NCBI GenBank assembly: GCA_015066095.1
Contig: SVPC01000005.1
Location: 1 to 64,000, forward strand
From: Oscillospiraceae bacterium
GTDB lineage: Bacteria > Bacillota > Clostridia > Oscillospirales > Acutalibacteraceae
Length of the DNA: 64,000 nt
Direction: 5' to 3'
Shown piece by piece: positions 25,541-33,229 of the stretch. Both the position numbers and the translations under genes were made by a program. The first letter of the stretch is position 1. Each line of letters begins with the position of its first letter. The notes under the pieces were generated by a model, which did not search any database, was not told the DNA's origin, and worked only from the letters and a program-made list of their open reading frames with translations.

Positions 25541-26965
25541 ATGAAAGTTTTGTTCGCTACCAGTGAGGCATATCCTTATGCTATGTCGGGCGGTCTTGCT
25601 GATGTTGCGGGCGCACTTCCAAAGGCGCTTCGCAAAAGATTTGTAGGTTGCCGAATTATATTACCGCTTTACGGTACAATTTCCGAGGAAATGCGCAAGA
25701 GTATGACCTTTGTTTGTAATATCATCGTTCCTGTTGCGTGGCGTAGGCAGTATTGCGGTGTGTTTGAAGCACATTTGGATGGTGTGATTTACTATTTTAT
25801 AGATAATCAATACTATTTTAATCGAGATGGTCTTTATGGTTATTATGATGATGCCGAGCGTTATGCATTTTTCTCCCGCGCAGTGCTTGAAGTTATACCG
25901 TATATAGGCTTTATTCCTGATGTCATTCATTGTAACGATTGGCAAACCGCATTGATACCTGCATATTTAGATGCTTTTTATAAGCAAAACGAAGCTTATA
26001 AAAATATTAAGACTGTTTATACAATACATAATATTCAGTATCAGGGTAAATACGGTAATGAACTTTATAGTGATGTTTTAGGTCTGCCCGAAGAAAACAG
26101 AACTATTATGGAATATGACGGCTGTATAAATCTTATGAAAGGCGGTATACAGTGCGCCGATAAGGTTACTACTGTGTCTCCGACCTATGCTAAAGAGATT
26201 TTAGACCCGTTTTATTCACACGGGCTTCATAGTATTTTGGAGAACTTTACATTTAAACTTACAGGTATAGTAAACGGCATAGATGTGGATGTTTACAACC
26301 CCGAAACTGACCCGCTTATTTATAAAAATTACAATGTTGAAAGTTTGGATAAAAAGGCGGTTAATAAAGAACAGTTGCAAAAGGAAATGGGACTGCCCCA
26401 AAAAGCAGATACTCCCCTTATCGGCATAGTTACCCGCCTTGTTAAGCATAAGGGACTTGACCTTGTTAAGTGTGTCTTTGAAGATATGTTAAAGTGGGAT
26501 GTTCAGTTTGCGATTTTAGGCTCGGGTGAATATGAGTTTGAAAGTTTCTTTTCCCAAATGGCAGAAAAATATCCCGAAAAAGTCGGATTGGTATTGGGCT
26601 TTAAGCCACAACTCGCTCACAGAATTTATGCGGGAGCGGATATTTTCTTAATGCCTTCTTTGAGTGAGCCATGCGGTTTGGCACAAATGGTTGCTCTTCG
26701 TTATGGTACAATACCGATTGTTCGCAAAACGGGCGGTCTTAACGATACTATTTCGGATAGTGGCGACGGAAAGGGTAACGGCTTTACCTTTGCCGATTAT
26801 AACGCTCACGATATGGAAACATCGGTTTGGCGTTCCATAGAAGGATATAAGGATAAAGATGGTTGGGATATCTTACGTCGACGCGCTATGATGTGCGATA
26901 ATAGTTGGAAAACCTCTGCCAATGAGTATATAAAACTTTATAAAGAAATAATTGGCAAGAAATAG
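25541..26965 (+). CDS. glgA: Glycogen synthase (ADP-glucose, GT5)
   Basis: A 474-aa GT-B glycosyltransferase that extends alpha-1,4-glucan from ADP-glucose. The N-terminal ADP-glucose signature is KSGGL-like (SGGLADVAGALPKALRK). Further blocks are HCNDWQTALIPAYL, VYTIHNIQYQGKYG, PLIGIVTRLVKHKGLDL and FLMPSLSEPCGLAQMVALRYG. The start follows GGAGAAAATGA. It is third in the glgCDA operon. No branching enzyme or phosphorylase is in the window. Confidence 0.96.
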   Translation: MKVLFATSEAYPYAMSGGLADVAGALPKALRKRFVGCRIILPLYGTISEEMRKSMTFVCNIIVPVAWRRQYCGVFEAHLDGVIYYFIDNQYYFNRDGLYGYYDDAERYAFFSRAVLEVIPYIGFIPDVIHCNDWQTALIPAYLDAFYKQNEAYKNIKTVYTIHNIQYQGKYGNELYSDVLGLPEENRTIMEYDGCINLMKGGIQCADKVTTVSPTYAKEILDPFYSHGLHSILENFTFKLTGIVNGIDVDVYNPETDPLIYKNYNVESLDKKAVNKEQLQKEMGLPQKADTPLIGIVTRLVKHKGLDLVKCVFEDMLKWDVQFAILGSGEYEFESFFSQMAEKYPEKVGLVLGFKPQLAHRIYAGADIFLMPSLSEPCGLAQMVALRYGTIPIVRKTGGLNDTISDSGDGKGNGFTFADYNAHDMETSVWRSIEGYKDKDGWDILRRRAMMCDNSWKTSANEYIKLYKEIIGKK

Positions 26966-26974
26966 GTGACATTT

Positions 26975-27853
26975 ATGGTAGAGTTTATTAAATCTATACT
27001 TTACGGTATAGTTGAAGGTATAACCGAATGGTTGCCTGTTAGCAGTACAGGACACCTTATTTTAACACAGGGTGTATGGCCTTTTAGTGGAGACGTTTCG
27101 AGCAACTTTTCGGATATGTTTAACTATGTCATTCAGTTAGGTGCGATTTTTGCGGTTATAGTCCTTTTTTGGAACAAACTTTGGCCTTTTAAAATGCCTG
27201 ACAAGGGCGCAAAAATTTTATCGGTAGATACCGGTGTTTTCAAAAAAGACCAATGGGTGCTTTGGTTTAAGGTGCTTGTTGCAACATTACCGTCTGCGGC
27301 GGCAATAGTGCTCGATTCCAAGATAGAATCGGTTATGTATTTAGAAAACGGTCAACCGCGTGACATAGGTCTTATTGTAATAAGTATTGCGTTGGTGGTT
27401 TACGGCATTGCCTTTATAGTGGTGGAAAAACTAAATAAAAACCGCCAATTTAAGGTATCTGCCACTGCCGATATAACCTATAAAACAGCCCTGCTTATCG
27501 GTCTGTTTCAGGTGTTGGCAGTAGTCCCCGGTACATCGCGTTCGGGCGCTACAATAATTGGCGCATTGATAATCGGCGTTTCCCGTCCTGTCGCTTCGGA
27601 GTTCAGTTTCTTTATGGCAATTCCCACAATGTTTGGTGTAAGTGCTCTTAAAATTGTTCAGTTCTTGTCTGAAAGCAGTTTTTCACCTAAAGAAATCGGC
27701 ATTTTGGCAGTTGGAATGGTGGTATCGTTCCTTGTTTCAATGCTTTGTATCAAGAAGCTTATGCAATATGTTAAAAAACACGATTTTGCCGTTTTCGGGT
27801 ATTATCGTATAGTGGTAGGTTTAGCGGTGTTGGCTTACTTTACTTTAAGATAG
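26975..27853 (+). CDS. uppP: Undecaprenyl-diphosphatase (BacA type)
   Basis: An integral membrane phosphatase that recycles undecaprenyl pyrophosphate to the monophosphate carrier for peptidoglycan and other glycans. Diagnostic stretches are GIVEGITEWLPVSSTGHLIL at the N-terminus and VPGTSRSGATIIGALIIGVS near 185. About eight helices are visible. The start is ATG 26975 after AGGTGACATTT; the track GTG three codons earlier overlaps that site. It lies 9 nt after glgA, apparently on the same transcript. Confidence 0.96.
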   Translation: MVEFIKSILYGIVEGITEWLPVSSTGHLILTQGVWPFSGDVSSNFSDMFNYVIQLGAIFAVIVLFWNKLWPFKMPDKGAKILSVDTGVFKKDQWVLWFKVLVATLPSAAAIVLDSKIESVMYLENGQPRDIGLIVISIALVVYGIAFIVVEKLNKNRQFKVSATADITYKTALLIGLFQVLAVVPGTSRSGATIIGALIIGVSRPVASEFSFFMAIPTMFGVSALKIVQFLSESSFSPKEIGILAVGMVVSFLVSMLCIKKLMQYVKKHDFAVFGYYRIVVGLAVLAYFTLR

Positions 27854-27862
27854 GAGAACAAA

Positions 27863-28696
27863 ATGATAATTAAGACTTTTAATTTGAAGGATTTATTCCC
27901 CCAACTAGGTGAAAACAGCGTTACTCCGCGTTTAGATGCTTATTTACCCGACGAGGTTATGAATCGTCCCGATTTCAAGCGTCCGTCTATGCTTATCTGT
28001 CCGGGCGGAGGATATTGCAGTTGTTCTGACCGTGAAGCTGAACCGATAGCACTTCATTTTTTGCCTGAGGGTTTTAATGTTTTTGTTTTGCGTTACACTT
28101 GTGCACCATCAAGATTTCCTACCCAAATCCGTGAGGTTGCGGCGGCTATGGAATTTATTTACCAAAACGCCCAAGAATGGAAATGTGATACGACCAAAAT
28201 TTCTATAATGGGCTTTTCGGCAGGTGGACATTTAGCAGGTCATTACAGCACAAGTTTTGATTGTCCCGAAGTGCGCGAAATCTTCCCCGAAAGTAAAGCG
28301 CCTAATGCTACGGTTTTGTGTTATCCTGTTTTGTCTGCTAAAGAGGGTAAGTGCCACTCCGGAAGTTTTAGTGCGCTACTCGGACATTATCCCTTGACTG
28401 AAGACGAAATGAAGCGTTTCAGTCTTGAAAATTGTGTAAACGAAAACACTCCGCCGGCATTTTTATGGCATACCGCATCAGATGGTGTTGTACCTGTTTA
28501 TTCAAGCCTTGCTTATGCAAATGCGTTGAGTGAACACAAAATTCCATTTGAACTTCGTGTTTTCCCTTATGGTCAGCACGGCGTTGCTACTTGTGACCAG
28601 CAAACTTTGGATGATGATAAACCTTGTTATGCATACGATAAAGTGTGGATAAAAGAGGCGTTAGATTGGCTTAAATATATGAACTTGGCAAAATGA
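27863..28696 (+). CDS. Alpha/beta-hydrolase esterase
   Basis: A 277-aa cytoplasmic esterase of the BD-FAE/acetyl-esterase type; no signal peptide. The oxyanion region is LICPGGGYCSCSDREAEPIA, the nucleophile elbow GFSAGGHLAGHY, the acid probably Asp in HTASDGVVPVYSS and the base His in YGQHGVAT. Related enzymes remove acetyl or other ester groups from plant-polysaccharide fragments, which would suit the xylose cassette elsewhere in the window. It follows uppP by 9 nt and ends at a strong terminator. Confidence 0.88.
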   Translation: MIIKTFNLKDLFPQLGENSVTPRLDAYLPDEVMNRPDFKRPSMLICPGGGYCSCSDREAEPIALHFLPEGFNVFVLRYTCAPSRFPTQIREVAAAMEFIYQNAQEWKCDTTKISIMGFSAGGHLAGHYSTSFDCPEVREIFPESKAPNATVLCYPVLSAKEGKCHSGSFSALLGHYPLTEDEMKRFSLENCVNENTPPAFLWHTASDGVVPVYSSLAYANALSEHKIPFELRVFPYGQHGVATCDQQTLDDDKPCYAYDKVWIKEALDWLKYMNLAK

Positions 28697-28698
28697 CA

Positions 28699-28724
28699 GC
28701 TCCCTCAAAGAGGGAGCCTTTTTT
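28699..28724 (+). terminator. Terminator after the esterase gene
   Basis: Stem GCTCCCTC/GAGGGAGC with a 3-nt loop, followed by CTTTTTT. Confidence 0.9.
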
Positions 28725-28793
28725 GCGCGTACAATATTGATTTATAAAAATTCCGAATTACGAATTCCGCATTCCGAATTAAAATACTTCTCT

Positions 28794-28963
28794 GCCGTAT
28801 CGTGCTTTGATGATAACCTAGCTAATAGCCAGGTGGGTGTCCGCCACACAGCTTCGCGCTCCCTTCTTCCGAACTCGGCACCGCCGCGGGAGGTCTGCAA
28901 ACCCACTGCGTGAGATAAGACCCCAATATAAAAGTTGTAGGGTTATATAAAGCACGACACAGC
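28794..28963 (-). ncRNA. ssrS: Probable 6S RNA
   Basis: There is no credible protein here; the track ORF over it has no ribosome site. A near-consensus minus-strand promoter starts a ~170-nt RNA that closes on itself: TCGTGCTTT at its 5' end pairs with AAAGCACGA at its 3' end. Inside, AACCCTA/TAGGTT, GTGGGT/ACCCAC and CTCCC/GGGAG continue one long irregular rod around a CCGA-gtt-CGG tip. A single long rod with a central bubble is the 6S RNA architecture, which regulates RNA polymerase. Identification rests on fold and on recalled clostridial 6S sequences; a covariance search would settle it. Confidence 0.65.
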
Positions 28964-28969
28964 ATATTT

Positions 28970-28997
28970 ATTATAACATAAATTCTTAAATTTTCAA
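28970..28997 (-). promoter_or_regulatory. Promoter of the probable 6S RNA
   Basis: On the minus strand TTGAAA, 16 bp, TATAAT. It is back-to-back with the riboswitch promoter at 29004. Confidence 0.8.
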
Positions 28998-29003
28998 TAT
29001 TAC

Positions 29004-29032
29004 TTGACATGTAATTTTTGGAATGGTATAAT
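29004..29032 (+). promoter_or_regulatory. Promoter of the cobalamin-riboswitch transcript
   Basis: TTGACA, 17 bp, TATAAT, ending 14 bp before the aptamer region. Confidence 0.88.
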
Positions 29033-29045
29033 AAATTTGCTTTAA

Positions 29046-29236
29046 GCAAAGGCTTACGGTGTCGGTTTTTATAAAATCGGCTTAAATCGGAATAGGGGTG
29101 CAATTCCCCTGCGAACTCGTCGCCGTAATTTGCGTTAAGGTTCTTCATTATGTCACTGCGTTTGTGGGAAGGCGAAGAACCCCGAGAAACCCGAAACTCT
29201 CGCGCAATAAGTCGGAATACGAGCCGTTTGCTGTCG
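29046..29236 (+). promoter_or_regulatory. Cobalamin riboswitch
   Basis: The leader holds the B12-box features of an adenosylcobalamin-type aptamer in order. These are AAATCGG then a GGAATAGGGGTGCAATTCCCC arm, the GTCACTG core segment, TGGGAAGGCG, and AAGTCGGAATACGAGCC matching the conserved 3' AGTCxGGATACCTGCC. It precedes the DUF4430 lipoprotein and S component. A Shine-Dalgarno-sequestering hairpin downstream suggests translational control. Confidence 0.9.
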
Positions 29237-29280
29237 GTACAATGTGTCACGAGTAATTGACGATGTATTTGGGTTTAGAG

Positions 29281-29354
29281 TCCTTTTGTATTGGGGTTTC
29301 TGTATCTATTTTCATTTTCCTTTGTATTGGCGCTTAAAAGTACAATACAAAGGA
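29281..29354 (+). promoter_or_regulatory. SD-sequestering hairpin with competing arms
   Basis: TCCTTTGTATTG (29318) pairs perfectly over 12 bp with CAATACAAAGGA (29343), which contains the AAAGGAG ribosome site of the lipoprotein gene. A second near-identical arm, TCCTTTTGTATTG, lies at 29281-29293 and could compete for the same strand. This is the probable expression platform of the riboswitch. Confidence 0.7.
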
Positions 29355-29364
29355 GTTTTTATTT

Positions 29365-29751
29365 ATGAAAAAAACAATCATTATGCGCGGCATGGCAATT
29401 TTAGCTGTAATTTCAATGCTTTTTTGTCTTGCGGCGTGTGGACAAAACCAAACACAACAAGGTGAAAAAACCATAATGGTTACAGTTGTGTATGAGGACA
29501 AGAGTGACAAGGCTTTTGAGATTTCTACTGATGCTGAAAAATTGGGTGAAGCATTATATCAAGAAGGTCTTGTAACCGAAGCAGAATATAAAACCGGATT
29601 TTACACCACAATAGATGGCGTTCGTGCCGATTACACCCTTGACGGCGCTTGGTGGTGTTTCACCAAAGGTGGCGAAATGACTACGGCAGGTGCTAACGAT
29701 TTGAGCATAGCGGATGGAGATAGTTTTGAAATCACACATACACCAGCATAA
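29365..29751 (+). CDS. DUF4430 lipoprotein, probable corrinoid binding
   Basis: 128 aa. A lipoprotein signal ends in the lipobox LAAC (Cys near 27), so it is anchored outside the membrane. The rest is one DUF4430 domain (KTIMVTVVYEDKSD to GDSFEITHTP). This domain is related to the beta-rich C-terminal part of transcobalamin and intrinsic factor; the DGAWWCF segment is typical. It lies directly behind a cobalamin riboswitch and overlaps an S-component gene by 38 nt. A corrinoid-capturing lipoprotein is therefore a reasonable inference, though binding is not shown. Confidence 0.85.
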   Translation: MKKTIIMRGMAILAVISMLFCLAACGQNQTQQGEKTIMVTVVYEDKSDKAFEISTDAEKLGEALYQEGLVTEAEYKTGFYTTIDGVRADYTLDGAWWCFTKGGEMTTAGANDLSIADGDSFEITHTPA

Positions 29752-30226
29752 ACTTATCGAGATACTTGTACTAACCCTTTTCGGGGTAGTCATGTATGTA
29801 TCCCAAGTAATAATGGCTTCACTCCCCAATATTGAACTTGTATCATTTTTGATAGTTATAGTTGCTCGTAAATTTAGGTTTAAGTCATTGGTTTCGGTTT
29901 ATGTATTTGTTTTTCTTGAAATTTTGACCTATGGATTTGCACAATGGGTTATAAGTTACCTTTATGTTTGGGCAATTTTAGCGATTGCGGTTTGCCTGTG
30001 CAGTAAGATTGACAATCATATTTTTTACACCATAATTTGTGGTGCATTTGGTCTTTTGTTCGGCGTACTTTGTTCACCTGTGAGTTTTGTTGTGGGTGGT
30101 TTCGGGTACGGTATCAGCTGGATAATAAGCGGTTTATGGTTTGATTTTTTACATTGTTTCGGCAATGCGTTGCTGACATTTTTGTTGTACAAACCATTAA
30201 CAAAAGTGCTTGAAAAGGCTTTATAA
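29714..30226 (+). CDS. ECF-type transporter S component, probable cobalamin
   Basis: A 170-aa hydrophobic protein with about six helices and the size and layout of an energy-coupling-factor substrate-binding (S) component: LVLTLFGVVMYVSQVIMASLP at the start, SLVSVYVFVFLEILTYGF mid-protein and a C-terminal FGNALLTFLLYKPLTKVLEK. The shared ATPase/T module is not in the window. Riboswitch control and the DUF4430 partner point to cobalamin or a precursor, by context only. The ATG overlaps the previous gene by 38 nt. Confidence 0.8.
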   Translation: MEIVLKSHIHQHKLIEILVLTLFGVVMYVSQVIMASLPNIELVSFLIVIVARKFRFKSLVSVYVFVFLEILTYGFAQWVISYLYVWAILAIAVCLCSKIDNHIFYTIICGAFGLLFGVLCSPVSFVVGGFGYGISWIISGLWFDFLHCFGNALLTFLLYKPLTKVLEKAL

Positions 30227-30240
30227 ATAGCAATTCTCTT

Positions 30241-30280
30241 AGTGGTAGAGTGAATTTTTGTTACTCTACCACTATTTTTT
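30241..30280 (+). terminator. Terminator of the cobalamin-uptake transcript
   Basis: Stem AGTGGTAGAGT/ACTCTACCACT followed by ATTTTTTTG. Confidence 0.93.
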
Positions 30281-30311
30281 TGTTTGTAGACAAATAAATT
30301 TGGTGTTTAGA

Positions 30312-30340
30312 TTGAAAATTTTCTACCCAAACTGTATAAT
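30312..30340 (+). promoter_or_regulatory. Promoter of degV
   Basis: TTGAAA, 17 bp, TATAAT, about 30 bp before the degV ATG. Confidence 0.85.
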
Positions 30341-30370
30341 GGTAATAAAGATTTTTGAAAGGTGATAAAA

Positions 30371-31240
30371 ATGGCTTGGAAAATTATTACTGACTCATCC
30401 GCAAATCTTACCGATGCACAGATTGCAGAGTACGGCGTAGAAATTCTTTCTTTGAAATATTACATTGGCGACGAGGGCTATGAAAGTTATATCAAAGGCG
30501 AAAAAATAGATTATAGTAATGTATATAAAATCTTGCGTGAAAAGGGTAAAATTACGACATCCCTTGCAAATCGTGAAGATTGCGACAAGGTGATTCTTCC
30601 CGTTTTGGAAGAAGGATATGATGCTTTGATTCTGTCTTTTTCGTCAGGTCTTTCGGGCACATGTCAAACAATTATAAATTCGGTAGAAGATTATAAAGAA
30701 ATGTTCCCCGAAAGAGAAATTGTTGTTGTAGATACCCTTTGTGCTTCTATGGGTCAGGGTTTATTAGTACATTATGCAGTTAAACTTAAAAACGAGGGTA
30801 AGACACTCCAAGAGGTTGCCGAATGGGCAGAAAATAACAAACTTAATATTTGCCACACCTTTACATTGGACGATTTGTTCTTCTTAAAACGCGGTGGAAG
30901 ACTTTCGGGCACAAGCGCGGTTGTTGGATCACTTATGAACATAAAACCGCTTATGCATGTGGCTGATGACGGCAAACTTTATGTAACGGGTAAGGCGCGC
31001 GGTAGAAAGGCGGCAATAAACCACCTTATTGACTCTGTGGGTGAAAAAGGTATTGATGTGGAAAATCAAGACATCTATATCGTGCACGGCGATTGCGAAG
31101 ACGAGGCCAAGATTATCGGTGAGGCTGTAAAAGAAAAATATAATGTAAAAAATGTTATATACAACTGCTTAGACCCCGTTATTGCTTCGCACGCAGGCCC
31201 CGGCACATTGGCTATATTCTTTGTTGGCAAAGAAAGATAA
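30371..31240 (+). CDS. DegV family fatty-acid-binding protein
   Basis: A 289-aa cytoplasmic protein of the DegV/FakB family. FakB proteins present bound fatty acids to the kinase FakA for phospholipid synthesis. Conserved segments are [30 protein letters not shown] (fatty-acid site) and [18 protein letters not shown]. The start is ATG 30371 after AAAGGTGATAAAA; the track GTG overlaps the ribosome site. FakA is not in the window. It has its own promoter. Confidence 0.93.
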   Translation: MAWKIITDSSANLTDAQIAEYGVEILSLKYYIGDEGYESYIKGEKIDYSNVYKILREKGKITTSLANREDCDKVILPVLEEGYDALILSFSSGLSGTCQTIINSVEDYKEMFPEREIVVVDTLCASMGQGLLVHYAVKLKNEGKTLQEVAEWAENNKLNICHTFTLDDLFFLKRGGRLSGTSAVVGSLMNIKPLMHVADDGKLYVTGKARGRKAAINHLIDSVGEKGIDVENQDIYIVHGDCEDEAKIIGEAVKEKYNVKNVIYNCLDPVIASHAGPGTLAIFFVGKER

Positions 31241-31343
31241 AATAAAAGGCTGCTTCGGCAGTCTTTTTGTTTTTCTGTATGCTTGTATTTATGTATTGAT
31301 TTTGAAAAATGGGTGTGCTACAATAATCTTGAGGTGTTGCAAA

Positions 31344-32255
31344 ATGTTAGAATTTGTAAAAAGCACTAAGTTTAAAAACTTTTCTGCATACATAGCGGTA
31401 ATTGCTATAGCGGTTGGTTTGACATTTAATTATCAACTTTTTATAGTGGAAAATGGTTTTGCTCCGGCGGGTATAAACGGCATTGCCACAATGATACAGT
31501 ATAAAACAGGGTTTAGTATAGGTTATATGTCATTACTTATAAATACACCTCTTTGTGTGTTGGCATACTTTCTTGTTGATAAAACTTTTGCCAAACGCTC
31601 ATTGGTTTTTTGTGTTACATATTCGCTTGTATTTTTGTATTTGCAAAAATTGGGTTTTGAAGATTTTCAGTATATAACAAATGGACACGACACAATTTTC
31701 CCGGTAATTTTAAGCGGTGTTATAAGCGGATTTGTTTATGGTGTATGCTTTAGAACAAATTCGTCCACAGGCGGAACAGATATTGTTTCAAAATATATAA
31801 GCCTAAAGCGCCCGCAACTTAATTTTTTCTGGGTGACATTTATCTTAAATGCGGTTGTCGCTGCGGTATCGTTCTTTGTTTACGCAACACCCTTGGAAGA
31901 TGGCGGTATGGTTTACGATTATAAGCCTATTTGTCTTTGTGTTATGTATTGTTTTATTTCAAGTTTTGTGGGCAGTTATATTATAAAGGGTACAAAAAGC
32001 GCTTGTAAATTTACTATTATTACTACCCATCCAAATGAAATTACCGAAGAAATAACCAATAGTTTGCATCATTCTTCTACCGAAATTTCGGCACTCGGCT
32101 CTTTTAGCCATGATAAGAAAACAGTTCTTATTTGTGTTATAAACCGTCATCAAATAATAGATTTTAAAAATATTATTTCAAAATATGATAATACGTTTGC
32201 ATTTGCGGAAACTGTAAATGAAACGGTAGGTAATTTTAAACAGATTAAGAGGTAG
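31344..32255 (+). CDS. YitT family membrane protein
   Basis: 304 aa, about five to six membrane helices (AYIAVIAIAVGLTFNYQLF onward) followed by a cytoplasmic DUF2179 domain at about 220-300 (CKFTIITTHPNEITEEI, then VLICVINRHQIIDFKNII). YitT proteins are widespread in Firmicutes and their transported substrate is unknown. The start is ATG 31344 after GAGGTGTTGC; the track's start 54 codons upstream lies inside degV. It precedes the ZIP transporter by 2 nt, so the pair is co-transcribed. Confidence 0.9.
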   Translation: MLEFVKSTKFKNFSAYIAVIAIAVGLTFNYQLFIVENGFAPAGINGIATMIQYKTGFSIGYMSLLINTPLCVLAYFLVDKTFAKRSLVFCVTYSLVFLYLQKLGFEDFQYITNGHDTIFPVILSGVISGFVYGVCFRTNSSTGGTDIVSKYISLKRPQLNFFWVTFILNAVVAAVSFFVYATPLEDGGMVYDYKPICLCVMYCFISSFVGSYIIKGTKSACKFTIITTHPNEITEEITNSLHHSSTEISALGSFSHDKKTVLICVINRHQIIDFKNIISKYDNTFAFAETVNETVGNFKQIKR

Positions 32256-32257
32256 AT

Positions 32258-33010
32258 ATGCAACTTGTGTTATTAACGGCCTTGGGTGTTGGCGGTGCTA
32301 CTGTGCTCGGCTCGCTTTTAGGCTTTGCTTTTAAAAGAATATCCCACAAATTTTCTGATATCGTGCTTTCTTTTGCCGCAGGTATAATGCTTGCGGCGGC
32401 GGTTATCGGTCTTGTTATTCCGTCGCTTGAATATGGTGGAAAGTTTAGTGTTTTAATAACGGTAGTAGGTATCTTTACGGGTGCGCTGTGTTTAAATCTC
32501 ATTGATAAACTTGTTCCGCACTTGCATAAACTAGTGGGTAATGATATTGAAAATCATCACAATGCCGACCTATCAAAGGTTTTACTTTTTGTTTTGGCAA
32601 TAGCTATTCATAATCTGCCCGAGGGTATTGCTGCAGGTGTGGGCTTTGGCTCGGGGGATACGAGCGGTGCGCTTATTATTGCGGGCGGTATAGCTCTTCA
32701 AAACATTCCTGAGGGAATGGTGATTATAGCACCTATGTTAGCGGCAGGCGTTAGCCCGAGAAAGACCTTTGTTTGTGCTATGATAACAGGTCTTGTAGAG
32801 GTTGTAGGCACATTTGTGGGGTATTTTGCAGTTAATATTGCTGCGGCTGTGTTGCCGTTTGCTTTGGCTTTTGCAGGCGGCACGATGCTTTATGTAATAA
32901 GTGATGAAATGATACCCGAAACTCACGCACACGGTAGTCAAAGGGGCGCTACCTATTCACTGCTGGTAGGTTTTTGTGTTATGCTTATTATGGATAAATT
33001 ATTAGGATAA
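32258..33010 (+). CDS. ZIP family divalent metal transporter
   Basis: A 250-aa ZIP-family membrane protein that takes up zinc or other divalent metals, close to ZupT. The two metal-site helices are clear: AIHNLPEGIAAGVGFG (TM4) and LQNIPEGMVIIAPM (TM5). A short His-containing loop (ENHHNADLSK) lies between TM3 and TM4. The start follows AGGTAGAT. It is the second gene of a pair with yitT and ends at a strong terminator. No metal-responsive site was seen. Confidence 0.93.
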   Translation: MQLVLLTALGVGGATVLGSLLGFAFKRISHKFSDIVLSFAAGIMLAAAVIGLVIPSLEYGGKFSVLITVVGIFTGALCLNLIDKLVPHLHKLVGNDIENHHNADLSKVLLFVLAIAIHNLPEGIAAGVGFGSGDTSGALIIAGGIALQNIPEGMVIIAPMLAAGVSPRKTFVCAMITGLVEVVGTFVGYFAVNIAAAVLPFALAFAGGTMLYVISDEMIPETHAHGSQRGATYSLLVGFCVMLIMDKLLG

Positions 33011-33017
33011 AATAAAT

Positions 33018-33054
33018 TGCGGTAAGAGTGAAATTTCACTTTGCCGCATTTTTT
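33018..33054 (+). terminator. Terminator after the ZIP transporter gene
   Basis: Stem TTGCGGTAAGAGTGAAA/TTTCACTTTGCCGCA followed by TTTTTTA. Confidence 0.9.
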
Positions 33055-33149
33055 ATGCTATTTACTTTAGTTTTTAAAATTTAGAAAAATTATGTTTTGT
33101 CGTTAAATAAAGAGATACAAAAAAGGGAAAACCAAATTATAGCAGGTGG

Positions 33150-33178
33150 TTGACTTTTTTAGGGCTTTTTGGTACAAT
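33150..33178 (+). promoter_or_regulatory. Promoter of the PLP enzyme-dapF-murE transcript
   Basis: TTGACT, 17 bp, TACAAT. It overlaps the track start of the next ORF, so the real start is downstream. Confidence 0.75.
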
Positions 33179-33229
33179 TATTTTGTAAAATTGTGTAGTT
33201 TTTTAAATTTTGAAAGGCGGAATAAAAAT

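Noticed and set aside
28822-29250. 142-aa minus-strand ORF over the riboswitch and 6S region
   Set aside because: It has no ribosome site, low-quality composition, and lies across two structured RNAs with their own promoters.
29244-29465. 73-aa ORF between the riboswitch and the lipoprotein
   Set aside because: It runs out of frame through the SD hairpin and into the lipoprotein gene, and has no homology-like features.
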